Assembly (NCBI GenBank): GCA_017305195.1
Contig: JAFKMU010000043.1
Span: 1 to 64,000, forward strand
Source of the DNA: Verrucomicrobiota bacterium
GTDB lineage: Bacteria > Verrucomicrobiota > Verrucomicrobiia > Chthoniobacterales > Terrimicrobiaceae
Length of the DNA: 64,000 nt
Reading direction: 5' to 3'
The notes under the pieces are model-generated. The model did not search any database. It had not been told where the DNA came from and saw only the letters and a program-made list of their open reading frames with translations. The position numbers and the translations under genes were made by a program. How positions within the stretch are numbered: position 1 is the stretch's first letter; every line of letters begins with the position of its first letter. This document shows, piece after piece, positions 17,747 through 26,570 of the stretch.

Positions 17747-18328
17747 ATGGCGAGCAAGCAGAATAAATCCCCCAAAGCTGATGGCACTCCTGAAGAAGGA
17801 GCTGATGCTGCGAAGAAGCAGACTGCCAAGAAAGAATCCGCACCCGCCGCTGGGTCCAAGGAAGCGGTGTTCCTGGAGAAGCAGCGCGAGCGGCTTCTCG
17901 CTCTCAAGGACACGCTCCTCGATTCCATGCAGGGCGTGGCCCGCGACAGCCTCCGCTCCCGTGCGGAAGGCAGCGAGGCAAGCGCCTTTGGCATGCACCA
18001 GGCGGACGCCGGCAGCGATGCGTACGACCGCGACTTTGCCCTGAGCCTCCTGTCCCAGGAACAGGATTCCCTTTACGAGATCGATGAGGCCCTCAAGCGC
18101 ATCGAAAACGGCAGCTACGGCGTCTGCGAGATGTCGGGCAAGCCCATCCCTCACGCCCGCCTTGAAGCTCTTCCCTTCACCCGCTATACGGTGGAGTGCC
18201 AGGCGGAACTCGAAAAGCGCAACCGCTTCCAGCGCGTGCGCCAGCCTGTCACCTCGCTCTTCGGTCTGGGCGAGGATGATGGAGGAGACGGCGAAGACGA
18301 AGACAACTCGACCGACACCAAGGACTAA
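17747..18328 (+). CDS. TraR/DksA-like transcription factor with incomplete zinc finger
   Basis: 193 residues from ATG (an in-frame TTG at 17693 is less likely). An N-terminal Lys/Ala-rich stretch is followed by a coiled-coil-like helix pair (about 45-110) and the DksA C-terminal domain: [33 protein letters not shown]. DksA proteins act in the RNA polymerase secondary channel with ppGpp. The Cx2C-x17-Cx2C zinc site is reduced to two Cys: the second ligand is Ser and the third is Thr. Such C-minus DksA paralogues work without zinc in some proteobacteria. It is followed after 5 bases by rpmG and then rpsR, so all three are one operon. No clear Zur-type operator is visible upstream. Confidence 0.85.
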   Translation: MASKQNKSPKADGTPEEGADAAKKQTAKKESAPAAGSKEAVFLEKQRERLLALKDTLLDSMQGVARDSLRSRAEGSEASAFGMHQADAGSDAYDRDFALSLLSQEQDSLYEIDEALKRIENGSYGVCEMSGKPIPHARLEALPFTRYTVECQAELEKRNRFQRVRQPVTSLFGLGEDDGGDGEDEDNSTDTKD

Positions 18329-18333
18329 TCACC

Positions 18334-18507
18334 ATGCCACAGGAAATCATCACCCTCGAGTGCACCGAGGCCAAGGCGGAGGGCAAGCCCGTTTCCCGCT
18401 ACGTCACCACTCGTAACAAGAAGAGCCCCCGCACTCCGGGTCGTCTCGAGAAGAAGAAGTATAACCCGAATCTCCGCAGGCACACCCTGCATCGGGAAAT
18501 CAAGTAA
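18334..18507 (+). CDS. rpmG: 50S ribosomal protein bL33
   Basis: 57 residues, missed by length filters. The sequence starts [17 protein letters not shown] and ends [10 protein letters not shown], the usual L33 shape with the central RYVTTRNKK and [10 protein letters not shown] segments. Only one Cys is present, so this is the zinc-free (C-minus) type that lacks the two CxxC pairs. It sits 5 bases after the DksA-like gene and 6 bases before rpsR, in the same operon. Confidence 0.95.
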   Translation: MPQEIITLECTEAKAEGKPVSRYVTTRNKKSPRTPGRLEKKKYNPNLRRHTLHREIK

Positions 18508-18513
18508 CACATC

Positions 18514-18753
18514 ATGCAGCCGAAAACGCCCAAACGCCGCTCCAATTTCCGCCGCGCGAATCGCACGATGCCGCGCCGTCGTACGGATCTTGCCGAGGAG
18601 GCGATCGATTACAAGAACCCTGAGCTCCTGAAGCGCTTCGTTACCGAAAGCGGCAAGATCATTCCCCGCCGCGTCACCGGGATGTCCGCCCGCCTTCACC
18701 GCAAGATCACCCGTGAGATCAAGCGTGCTCGTGCGGTTCTGTTGATGAAGTAG
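18514..18753 (+). CDS. rpsR: 30S ribosomal protein bS18
   Basis: 79 residues. The core [20 protein letters not shown] followed by [22 protein letters not shown] is diagnostic for bS18, which binds bS6 on the 30S platform. It has no Cys. In many bacteria rpsR lies between rpsF or ssb and rplI; here it follows rpmG and a DksA-like gene, and neither rpsF nor rplI is adjacent. Whether it is the only copy in the genome cannot be told from this window. Confidence 0.95.
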   Translation: MQPKTPKRRSNFRRANRTMPRRRTDLAEEAIDYKNPELLKRFVTESGKIIPRRVTGMSARLHRKITREIKRARAVLLMK

Positions 18754-18756
18754 TTT

Positions 18757-21207
18757 TCAGCGCTGGCGGCCGTTGTTATGGTCGCCGCCGTTGGTTTTTT
18801 GAGGAGCCGGACGCGTCCCTGACGCCTCCGGCTCTTTCGTTGCCGCATCCCCGGCATTGCTGCTGTCAAAGCGGGGAATGATCTTGGGACGCCACTGCGG
18901 ATCTGCAAAGGAGCCGGTCGAGACGTACTCGAAAAGCTTGCTGACCGGGAACAGCACGATGCCGGGCACGCCCTTGGCATTGATGCGCACCGAGAGGTTC
19001 ATCTTGTCGACGAGGAAGCCGATATCGCCGCTTCCGATCAGGTTGAAACCGAAGCCCTCGATCACCAGGTTGTCGGTGAAAATCTTGCCGTCGCTGATGC
19101 GAAAGTCCGCCGTCGCCAGGTGGGCGCTCTCATAGCCGCTGCCGGGAATGATCTTGTCCAGGATATCCGAGAACGGACCGAGGAAAGGAATGGCGAACAC
19201 CTTGCCATCCTCCACCCGGAGGGAGCCTGTGCCTTTCATGGTCTCGGCCAATCCGCCGCGCATGGTGAATTTATACGCGCCCGAGGCGACGCCCTGGGAG
19301 GTGTCGTAGTCAAAATACAGCTTCGTCAGCTTGGCGAAATCGACGCGCTTTACGGTGACATTGGCTTTGACCGTTGGGTCGTTGGGCGAGGTCGAGACGT
19401 CGGCGTCGAGGGCGGCCTCTCCATCCATCAGCTTGGCGCTGCCGATCTTCACCAGCACCTTGCTGCCCACCACATTGATTGTGCCGGTCGTACGGCCAAA
19501 GTGCAGTGTGCGGGCCAGCAGATCGTAGTCGAAGCCGTCGGCCTGCAGCTTGAGCGCGAGGTTGTTGCCGCTCGGATCTTTCAGGGAAATCACTCCTCCG
19601 CCCTGGACCTTCGGCGCCTTGGTGAAGCGGTAGGGTTTGAGCGCCTCGGCGATCTTGGGGTCGGCCCACATCAGCACGTCGACCGGGAAGAGCGAGGAGT
19701 TGATATTCTGCAGCCGCACCTGCTGCCCGCCGAAATCGTAGACAAACATGCCTGTGCCCATGCCGCCTCGTCCCTTGATGGTGAAATCCTTGTAGGAAAC
19801 CGCGCGGTTCGCGATCTCGAGCTTGGCCTCGGCCGAGTCGAACCACGCTCCCCGCATCGCCGTGCGGCCCAGCTTCATCGTGCCGGCGCCCGAGACGCTG
19901 GCAAAGTCGGGCTTGCTCCCCTGGACCTCGATCTGGACATACGGGTTGTCCTTGAACTCCATCTGCTTGAGAAACTCCTGCTCCTTGGGGCCGAGGAGCG
20001 GGGCGAACAGGGTGGGGGGGATGCTGTTCGTCATGCGCAGGCGGAAATCGCCGGGGCTGTAGAGCACTTCGGCGATCAGTTCCGCGCCGTTCATCCAGAG
20101 CTGCACATCCCGCGCAAAGACCTGACCGTTGCGCCATGCAAAATCCGCCGCCAACGTATCGACCTTCGCCCCCTTGACCGTGAACTTCCCGGCGCGAATC
20201 GAGCCGGTGAGAAAGGAATCCGCCGGGCTGTTCACATCGATCGTCCCGGAGATCGTGAACTGCGGCGTCTCCTGGAAGACGAGGTTGCGGGCGAAGGATG
20301 TTTTGGGAAACAAACCCATGAGGGGCTTGGGCGACATGGAACTCGCGAGCTCAAACTCAAATTGACCGTTCTCCAGCCGCCCGCTCAGGTTGAGCGAGCC
20401 GTCGGTCCCCAGGATCTGCAACTGCGGAATCGTCAGGGTCTGGTTCGCGACGGAGGCCTGCGCCTGCACACCCTCGATGCGCCAGGTGGGGCCGATGATG
20501 GGCCCGCTCTGGATCGAGATGGGCGCGATGCGAATGGTGGACGGATCGGCGAGATCCCCGAAAATCTCCAGCCGGACCTCGGGCCGGTTGCCGCTAAACC
20601 GGAGTTTTGACAGCAAATTAATGATGTCGGCGGCGAGTTCACGATGAGCCTGGCCTGCGACCGCCGAGCCCTTGTTGCCAAAATGAAAGGCTCCCGGGTT
20701 ACGTACCAGTCCGTTCAGAGAGAGTCTGATCCCGAAAAGTTCGCAGTCAAAATAGCTGAGCCGCATCTGGTCTGCGATGAGGACAAACTGCCCATTGACG
20801 TTGCGCAGTTCCACCCGCACCGGGTTGGGCCCCGGCTCGATGGGGACCGAGACGTCCGTGCCATCGAGTTCCAGATGATTGATGGTTACCTGCCGATTCA
20901 TGAGATCGCTCATGGAGATCGAGACCGTCAGGCGATCGATATGGGCAAAATCCGGGCCATCCGGCGTGGTGCCAGTGACCACGACATCCTCCGCAACCAG
21001 ACCGCGGAACGGATTGAACCGCAGCTTGCCGATCGCTGTTTTGAAATTGTCTCCGCGCAGGGCGGTCTCGACCTGTTCCTTGAGGCCGAACCCGATGCCG
21101 ATCCGATCCACATAGATCAGCGCAGCAGGCAGGCCCACGAAGATCGTGAGGACCACGATCCGCAGCAGCCAGCGGATGAAAAATCTGGGGACCGGAGGAA
21201 GGAGCAT
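18757..21207 (-). CDS. AsmA-like envelope protein (DUF3971/AsmA C-terminal type)
   Basis: 816 residues. One membrane anchor near residues 10-32 (FIRWLLRIVVLTIFVGLPAA) is followed by a very long periplasmic region of repeating beta-strand character. The C-terminal 200 residues fit the AsmA-like C-terminal domain: GTGSLRVEDGKVFAIPFLGP, then FSDILDKIIPG, GYESAHLATADFRISDGKIF and GSGDIGFLVDKMNLSVRINA. AsmA-like proteins are thought to form grooves that carry phospholipids between inner and outer membrane. It is the second gene behind a LolD-like ATPase (gap 26 bases). The C-terminal 25 residues are disordered and Gly/Asn/Arg-rich. Converges on rpsR. Confidence 0.8.
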   Translation of the reverse strand: MLLPPVPRFFIRWLLRIVVLTIFVGLPAALIYVDRIGIGFGLKEQVETALRGDNFKTAIGKLRFNPFRGLVAEDVVVTGTTPDGPDFAHIDRLTVSISMSDLMNRQVTINHLELDGTDVSVPIEPGPNPVRVELRNVNGQFVLIADQMRLSYFDCELFGIRLSLNGLVRNPGAFHFGNKGSAVAGQAHRELAADIINLLSKLRFSGNRPEVRLEIFGDLADPSTIRIAPISIQSGPIIGPTWRIEGVQAQASVANQTLTIPQLQILGTDGSLNLSGRLENGQFEFELASSMSPKPLMGLFPKTSFARNLVFQETPQFTISGTIDVNSPADSFLTGSIRAGKFTVKGAKVDTLAADFAWRNGQVFARDVQLWMNGAELIAEVLYSPGDFRLRMTNSIPPTLFAPLLGPKEQEFLKQMEFKDNPYVQIEVQGSKPDFASVSGAGTMKLGRTAMRGAWFDSAEAKLEIANRAVSYKDFTIKGRGGMGTGMFVYDFGGQQVRLQNINSSLFPVDVLMWADPKIAEALKPYRFTKAPKVQGGGVISLKDPSGNNLALKLQADGFDYDLLARTLHFGRTTGTINVVGSKVLVKIGSAKLMDGEAALDADVSTSPNDPTVKANVTVKRVDFAKLTKLYFDYDTSQGVASGAYKFTMRGGLAETMKGTGSLRVEDGKVFAIPFLGPFSDILDKIIPGSGYESAHLATADFRISDGKIFTDNLVIEGFGFNLIGSGDIGFLVDKMNLSVRINAKGVPGIVLFPVSKLFEYVSTGSFADPQWRPKIIPRFDSSNAGDAATKEPEASGTRPAPQKTNGGDHNNGRQR
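18765..18800 (+). terminator. possible rho-independent terminator of the rpsR operon
   Basis: GGCGGCC (18765-18771) pairs with GGTCGCC (18780-18786) with one G-U pair, and six T occur at 18795-18800 after a 8-base gap. It lies within the 3' coding end of the convergent AsmA-like gene. The gap before the T run weakens the call. Confidence 0.4.
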
Positions 21208-21233
21208 TCTACAAAACTCTCGGGGGCCCGGGC

Positions 21234-21908
21234 TTAGTTGGCCAGCAGGCCGTCCTCGATGCGCAGCAGGCGGTCGCCGCGCTGGGCGAGGTGCTCGTCG
21301 TGGGTCACGACGACCAGGGTGCGCTTGTCATCTCGCGCCACCCCGAGCAGGAGCTCGATGATCGATTCCCCCGTATGCTTGTCGAGGTTGCCTGTCGGCT
21401 CGTCGGCAAAAAGGATGGTCGGGTCATTGACCAGCGACCGGGCGATGGCCACGCGCTGCTGTTCTCCGCCGCTCAGCTCCGAGGGCAGGTGGTTCATGCG
21501 TTCCTTGAGACCCACGCGCTCGAGCAAGGCTGCCGCCAGGTCGGTGTTCACCTTGCCGGCGAGCATTCCGGGGATTTTGACATTCTCCAGGGCGGTGAGC
21601 TCGGGCAGGAGATAGTAGGACTGGAAAATGAAGCCCATGCTCTTGTTGCGCAGCCGGGCGAGGCGGTCGGAACCGAGGGCGTAGAGATCCTGTTCCTCGA
21701 AGGTCACCGTGCCGCCCTCCGGGCGTTCCAGCCCGGCCAGGGTGTAGAGCAGGGTGGTCTTTCCGGCGCCCGATGCTCCGCACAGGAAGACGGTTTCGCC
21801 CTTCCGCACTCCGAGCGAGATGCCGCGCAGGACATTCAGGTTGGTCCGCCCCATCCGGAACGAACGGGAGAGATCTTTGGAAACGAGTTGATATTCCGCT
21901 ACAGCCAC
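21234..21908 (-). CDS. LolD-like ABC transporter ATP-binding protein
   Basis: 224 residues, typical of the LolD/MacB/FtsE group. Walker A GASGAGKTT, signature LSGGEQQR, Walker B ILFADEPTGNLD and the H-loop VVTHDEHLA are complete. In this group the ATPase energises mechanotransmission-type permeases such as LolCE, which extract lipoproteins. No permease gene lies next to it; instead an AsmA-like gene follows after 26 bases in the same operon. The permease may be encoded elsewhere. The N-terminal LSRSFRMGRTNLNVLRGISL matches LolD. Confidence 0.88.
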   Translation of the reverse strand: MAVAEYQLVSKDLSRSFRMGRTNLNVLRGISLGVRKGETVFLCGASGAGKTTLLYTLAGLERPEGGTVTFEEQDLYALGSDRLARLRNKSMGFIFQSYYLLPELTALENVKIPGMLAGKVNTDLAAALLERVGLKERMNHLPSELSGGEQQRVAIARSLVNDPTILFADEPTGNLDKHTGESIIELLLGVARDDKRTLVVVTHDEHLAQRGDRLLRIEDGLLAN

Positions 21909-22004
21909 GCCCTTTCCCTACGCGAAAAATCCGTGCATTGCACCGCCAACTTGACGAAATCTCCCGCCGGGGTCAAAACGGACGCAGCGAACCAAAGGAT
22001 CGGA

Positions 22005-22913
22005 ATGCACTTCCCAGCTCCAGGCTTTCGCTTTTTGCTCCTTCCACTCGGAAGCGTGCTCGCCTCCTTGGTGTCGCTTTTTGGCGAGGAGCCTGCGCCG
22101 GTGACCGCGCCTCATCCTGAAGCCGTCGTGACGAGCAAGGGTTCCCTACTCTCCGGAGCCTCGACGTTGATTGAGCAGATCGAGGAGCTCAGGCGCTTGA
22201 TCGAGGCGCAGGAGCGCGCGGGCGTGATGGAATTTTTCTCCGCCATCGCACGGAATGACAAGGCCGCCCTGTGCCGCCTTCTCAACCAGGGACTTGATCC
22301 GGATGTCACCCTGCCCACCCCGGTCCCGCGGGAGTTCGTCCGCCAGTTCCCGGACGAGCTCACCGCCTACTACGTCGGCAGGGAACAGGGCGTCACCGGC
22401 CTTATGCTGGCGACGCTCCAGCGGAACGAGGTTTTCGTAAAGATCCTCCTCCTGGCTGGCGCGGACCCCTGGAAAATGACGAAACGCCACAAGACGTTTG
22501 CTCTCTGGCTGGCGGGCAAGACCCAGCAGGTGGGCATCATGCGGCTGCTCATGGGCATCGAGCCCGATAGCGAGGCCGCCCGGACGCGGGTGGAGATCGA
22601 TCTCGGCGCCCAGCGCGCCACCGTCTGGCGCGACGACAAGATCGAGATGGTGACGGAGATTTCCTCCGGGCGCAAATCCCGGCCCACCCCGACCGGGCAA
22701 TTCCTGGTGACAGACAAATATCGGATGTGGAAATCCACCCTGTACCACGCGAAAATGCCATATTTCCTGCGGCTTTCCTGCGGAGATTTCGGCCTTCACG
22801 CCGGATATCTGCCGGGTTATCCCGCCTCGCATGGCTGCATTCGGTTGCCTGAGGACGTTGCTCGCAAACTCTTCACCAGTCTCCCGGTGGGCACCTTGGT
22901 CGACATACGGTAA
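22005..22913 (+). CDS. L,D-transpeptidase (YkuD) with N-terminal ankyrin-like region
   Basis: 302 residues from the ATG at 22005; the open frame extends further upstream but overlaps the ABC gene without sense. A hydrophobic signal peptide covers residues about 8-27. Residues 70-185 look like two or three ankyrin-type helical repeats (FSAIARNDKAALCRLLNQGLD, GLMLATLQRNEVFVKILL, LAGAD). The YkuD catalytic domain fills 195-302 with the active-site pattern His265 (GLHAGYLPGYPASHGCIRLP region) and Cys278 in SHGCIR. YkuD enzymes make 3-3 peptidoglycan cross-links or attach proteins to the wall. The fusion with ankyrin-like repeats is uncommon. Divergent to the LolD-like gene. Confidence 0.85.
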   Translation: MHFPAPGFRFLLLPLGSVLASLVSLFGEEPAPVTAPHPEAVVTSKGSLLSGASTLIEQIEELRRLIEAQERAGVMEFFSAIARNDKAALCRLLNQGLDPDVTLPTPVPREFVRQFPDELTAYYVGREQGVTGLMLATLQRNEVFVKILLLAGADPWKMTKRHKTFALWLAGKTQQVGIMRLLMGIEPDSEAARTRVEIDLGAQRATVWRDDKIEMVTEISSGRKSRPTPTGQFLVTDKYRMWKSTLYHAKMPYFLRLSCGDFGLHAGYLPGYPASHGCIRLPEDVARKLFTSLPVGTLVDIR

Positions 22914-23003
22914 AGTCCTTAGGGAAATTCCCTGAAAGAGGGTGCGGGGGGTAAAATCCGCGATTGCCCCCGCTAAGGCGGGCGCTATTGTAACTCGCTT
23001 CCG

Positions 23004-24389
23004 ATGTTAACCTCCCTGACTTCTTCCTCGGTACGTGCCGCGATTTTCGCGTGCTGCCTTGCATCGTTTGGCGCGCTTGGCCTGGCACAGACTACCGAGT
23101 CACGCCCTGGCATCGCCCTTGTCAAACCGCAAGCATGGTCCAAGCCGGCGGAAGCGACGGTTTCTGAGTTCATGGGATACGTGGACCGCACCCCCGAGGG
23201 TTCGGCTGGAGCGGGATACTACGAGTTGAAGACCAAGCAGGGTGACAAGCGGCAGGTGCCTGCCTCGCGCATCGTGAAGATCGTCGTCTACCCGGATGTT
23301 GCAGCCTATTCCCGCATTACCAAGACAGAGGAGAGGGATACCCTGGCCCGGGCTGCCGCGGACCTCAAAGCCGTCGTGACCGATTATCCCGCGACGCGCA
23401 CTTATCTCGATCCCTCGATCAAGGCGCTGAACAAGGAACTCGCCCAGTACGACGCTGGTAATGTGAAGGTCGACGGCGCCTGGGTGTCGCGCGAGAGCTT
23501 TATCGCGGGACAAGTCAGCGTGCTCGGCGGCCAGCTTCGGTCCGACATCAATCGGGCCCAGCCTACGAGCAGCTTCGATCTCCATACGGACCCCCGCTTC
23601 GTGGGACTTCAGGATATGGCAGCAACGAGCCCGAGCGCCAAGGCGCTGGTCAAGGACTTGTCCGATACCTACGACAAGCTCCTTCGCGCCGAGTCGCGCC
23701 AGACCCTCCTGACTTCGTTCGATTCGTCGACGATGACCTTTTCCGAGGCGCAGGGCGGAGTGGAGCGCCTCAAGACCATGAAGCCCGAGGAGGACCCGCG
23801 CAGTCTGGCCTTCATCAAGAAATGGGCGGCCTCGGTGGATGCCGCGAATCAATTGCGCTCCCGCGCCGAGCCCCTCGCCAAGGAGTTCGACGACCAGATG
23901 AAAAATGTCACCGATGTCGCGATACCCCCGCTAGCTTCACCGGAGCTGCTGGCCAAGATCACCAATCTCGATGGCGATCTGAGAATCTTTTTCGCGACCA
24001 AACCCGCGCCGGTGCTGGTCCGGGAAAGTGATCTCGCGCTCAGTCTGACCTCGATCTCCGGGGCGTTCAACAAGCTTCAGACGCTCTTCCCGGCTCGCGA
24101 GTTCCTCCAGGCCAAGGAACTGCTGGACCCTCTCGTTTCCCGCGCCAGCTCGGTCGGACCGGAGACCAAGCGCGTTGCCGGGCTGCTCCAGACTTACGTG
24201 AGCGAACGTATCCAGGATTTCTCGCGCCAGCGCGAGGAGGCAAAGATCCTGCTCGATTCCGGCAAGCAGAAGGAGGCGCTTGAGAAATTTGAGGCGGCTT
24301 TTGCGGTCATTCCCGACGCGACCGTGGGAGAGCAGGTGAGCCAGTTGAAAGAAGCGCTCGGCGTCAACGCCCAGCCGGAGAAGAAATGA
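23004..24389 (+). CDS. exported protein of unknown function
   Basis: 461 residues. Signal peptide: FACCLASFGALGLAQ, cut near residue 29. A short N-terminal domain (about 45-95) resembles a small beta-barrel-like module that ends in VPASRIVKIVVYP. The remainder is charged and mostly helical, with possible coiled coil near 330-440, and a tetratricopeptide-like tail (GKQKEALEKFEAAFAVIPD). No family is recognised. The small thioesterase gene follows on the same strand after 37 bases. Confidence 0.7.
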   Translation: MLTSLTSSSVRAAIFACCLASFGALGLAQTTESRPGIALVKPQAWSKPAEATVSEFMGYVDRTPEGSAGAGYYELKTKQGDKRQVPASRIVKIVVYPDVAAYSRITKTEERDTLARAAADLKAVVTDYPATRTYLDPSIKALNKELAQYDAGNVKVDGAWVSRESFIAGQVSVLGGQLRSDINRAQPTSSFDLHTDPRFVGLQDMAATSPSAKALVKDLSDTYDKLLRAESRQTLLTSFDSSTMTFSEAQGGVERLKTMKPEEDPRSLAFIKKWAASVDAANQLRSRAEPLAKEFDDQMKNVTDVAIPPLASPELLAKITNLDGDLRIFFATKPAPVLVRESDLALSLTSISGAFNKLQTLFPAREFLQAKELLDPLVSRASSVGPETKRVAGLLQTYVSERIQDFSRQREEAKILLDSGKQKEALEKFEAAFAVIPDATVGEQVSQLKEALGVNAQPEKK

Positions 24390-24397
24390 TCTTGTGA

Positions 24398-24415
24398 GCG
24401 CCGCCTCGGCGGCGC
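24398..24415. repeat. short perfect hairpin between two genes
   Basis: GCGCCGCC (24398-24405) and GGCGGCGC (24408-24415) form an 8-base perfect inverted repeat with a 2-base centre, just after the unknown exported-protein gene. There is no T run. It lies between the GTG at 24394 and the ATG at 24427 and argues for the latter as the thioesterase start. Confidence 0.5.
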
Positions 24416-24426
24416 ATATCCGGCGG

Positions 24427-24852
24427 ATGGAAGTTTCGGACCGCTGCCGCATCTCCACGGAAATCCGGGTGATGTATTTCGACACCGACGCTGGTGGCGT
24501 CGTGCACAACATCGTTTACCTGCGCTTCATCGAGACGGCGCGCACACTCCTCGCCATGCAGATGGGGATGAGCTTTGAGGAGATCAAGCGCACCCAGATT
24601 CACCCGGTCGTCGTGCGCACCGAGATCGACTACAAGCGCCCGGCTGTCCTTGGCGACGTCGTTGTCGTCAACGGCAGGCTGGCCGAGACCACGCCCGCCC
24701 GGTTCTGGGTGGAGTTTGAGATTGTCCGGCCCTCGGATTCCACCCTGCTCGTGAAGTGCCGCCAGTCCCTGGCCCTCGTCCAGATGCCTGCGGGCAGGCT
24801 CATCCGCCTGCCGGAAGGCTTCCCCGAGAATTTTGTCATGCCTGCCGCGTGA
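24427..24852 (+). CDS. YbgC-like acyl-CoA thioesterase (4HBT hotdog fold)
   Basis: 141 residues from ATG; a GTG at 24394 would add 11 residues crossing a strong hairpin. The active-site segment YFDTDAGGVVHNIVYLRF (about 19-36) has the Asp and the following GVVHNxxYLRF of the YbgC family, which cleave short or medium acyl-CoA thioesters. In proteobacteria ybgC goes with tol-pal; here no tol gene is near. Its stop overlaps the start of the GT39 gene in a GTGA arrangement, so the two are coupled. Confidence 0.88.
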   Translation: MEVSDRCRISTEIRVMYFDTDAGGVVHNIVYLRFIETARTLLAMQMGMSFEEIKRTQIHPVVVRTEIDYKRPAVLGDVVVVNGRLAETTPARFWVEFEIVRPSDSTLLVKCRQSLALVQMPAGRLIRLPEGFPENFVMPAA

Positions 24853-26525
24853 ATGCGTCTCGCGCTTTTCTCCTCGGGCTTCTTGTCGTTCTCGCCCTTG
24901 GCCTCACGGTTTTGACCGGAGGGTGGGGGGATCTTTATAACGAGACCGATGGGCAATACGGCGGCGCAGCCAGGGTCATGGCTGCTGGCGGCCCCTGGCT
25001 CGTGCCGCTGAATAATGACATCCCGCGCCTGGTGAAGCCGCCGCTGCTCTACTGGGCGATGGCGGGCTCGATGCAGGTCTTTGGCGTCAATGAGTTCGCC
25101 GCCCGCCTGCCCGGGGCGCTTTCGTGGTGTGCGGTTGCTGTATTGACCTTTCTGCTGGGCGAACGCCTCGGCGGTACGTGGCGCGGATTCGTCGCCGGAG
25201 CCGTGATGCTGACCGGGCTGGGGACTTTTACGCTGGGACGCATTGTCATGCCGGAGCCAACCTTCGTGGCCTTCATCGTCGGAGCGCTTTATTGTGCGGT
25301 GGTCGGGGCCGATACGGGGCGGCGGAGCTGGTTCCTCGGTTTCTGGGTTTGCGCCTCGCTCGCCAGCTTTGTCAAAGGCTGGCATGGGTTGCTCTATCCG
25401 TTGGCGATCGTCCTCGTACTGATCGCGCTTGACCGGGAGGCCCGGCGAAAGTTCCTGCCGGTTCTTTCCTGGCAGGGATTTCTCATCTTTCTCGTTATTA
25501 ACGTGCCGTGGTACGCCTATATCGAATGGCGCTTCCCGGGGTATCTGGGCAACCTCATTTACGGCGAGCAAATCGGCCATATCGTCGGTTCGCATGCCCC
25601 CGCGACGGACTATACCAACGTCCCGCGCTGGCAGTTTCTCCTGCTCCATGTTGCGTGGTTTTTCCCCTGGCTCCTGCTGGCACTCACGGCTCGCCGCGAT
25701 TCTCCAGCGACCTCCTCCTCGCTCTCCCGTCTGATCTGGATCTGGGCCATCCTGGTTCTTGCCTCGGTCCTCCTGACCGGCCAGCGACAGGATTACTACG
25801 CCATGGCCATGTGGCCTGCGGCCGCCCTGCTTTTCTCCAGCCGCCTGCAGGGGCAGATACCCCGCTGGGCAGTGGGAGTCCTTGCTGCGGTGCTCGTCGC
25901 CGGGGCGATCTTTTGCATCTGGGGCGTCCCGCATCTGACCGGGGCGTCGTCCACCGCCAGTGTGAGCGAACGCTCCACGGCCTGGAATACCGTGACCAAT
26001 TTCGACGCTGGCGTCTGGAGAAGCCTCTGGCTCACGGCCGTTCTCGCCGTGGGCGGCGCTGCGCTGGCTGCCGTGGCGGCGGTCTTCGTTCAGGGGAAAG
26101 CTCGTTTTCTCGCCGTTCTCGCGGTGGCGATCTCTCTCGACCTCGGAGCCCTCAGCGGCACCGCCATTGTCGCCCCGTATTTCTCCCTCGGAACGCTTAA
26201 GGAGGAACTCGCGCAATTCCCCACAGCCCATGTCGTCTTCGATGGCGACATCGACACCGCCAGCAGCCTTCTCTTTTACAGCGATCTTCCGGTGATCCTG
26301 CTGAACCGCAACCCCAACCAGGATTTCATCGTTCGGAAGTTTGGCATAGGCCGCGACCGCTTCGTGGATCAAAACCAGCTCAAAACTCTCTGGGAAGCCG
26401 ATCAGCCGCTTCTCTTTGTGGTCGAGAAACGCGATCATGATAAATGGGCTAATCTGCTTGGGATGAGTGAGTTGAAGTCCGTGGGCGAGAGCGGCACGCA
26501 GGTGCTGTTCTGGAACGGTCGCTAG
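24849..26525 (+). CDS. glycosyltransferase family 39 (ArnT-like) membrane protein
   Basis: 558 residues from the GTG at 24849, which overlaps the stop of the thioesterase (GTGA). There are about 11-12 hydrophobic segments. The first periplasmic loop carries the hallmark ETDGQYGGAARVMAAGG (about 33-49), comparable to the DExxY region of ArnT and protein mannosyltransferases, followed by KPPLLYW. GT39/GT83 enzymes move a sugar from a lipid-phosphate carrier to lipid A, a protein or another acceptor in the periplasm. The donor and acceptor cannot be told. A soluble C-terminal part (about 430-558) follows. Confidence 0.88.
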   Translation: MNASRAFLLGLLVVLALGLTVLTGGWGDLYNETDGQYGGAARVMAAGGPWLVPLNNDIPRLVKPPLLYWAMAGSMQVFGVNEFAARLPGALSWCAVAVLTFLLGERLGGTWRGFVAGAVMLTGLGTFTLGRIVMPEPTFVAFIVGALYCAVVGADTGRRSWFLGFWVCASLASFVKGWHGLLYPLAIVLVLIALDREARRKFLPVLSWQGFLIFLVINVPWYAYIEWRFPGYLGNLIYGEQIGHIVGSHAPATDYTNVPRWQFLLLHVAWFFPWLLLALTARRDSPATSSSLSRLIWIWAILVLASVLLTGQRQDYYAMAMWPAAALLFSSRLQGQIPRWAVGVLAAVLVAGAIFCIWGVPHLTGASSTASVSERSTAWNTVTNFDAGVWRSLWLTAVLAVGGAALAAVAAVFVQGKARFLAVLAVAISLDLGALSGTAIVAPYFSLGTLKEELAQFPTAHVVFDGDIDTASSLLFYSDLPVILLNRNPNQDFIVRKFGIGRDRFVDQNQLKTLWEADQPLLFVVEKRDHDKWANLLGMSELKSVGESGTQVLFWNGR

Positions 26526-26570
26526 ATTCTTTCATTGGCACCCCCCGGCGTTTCCGTGTAGTTCCTCTTT

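Noticed and set aside
19120..20610. 496-codon antisense open frame inside the AsmA-like gene
   Set aside because: No domain, no ribosome binding site, opposite strand of a coherent gene.
24630..26438. 602-codon antisense open frame inside the GT39 gene
   Set aside because: Very polar, repetitive Gly/Arg/Pro/Glu composition as expected from the reverse of membrane-protein codons.
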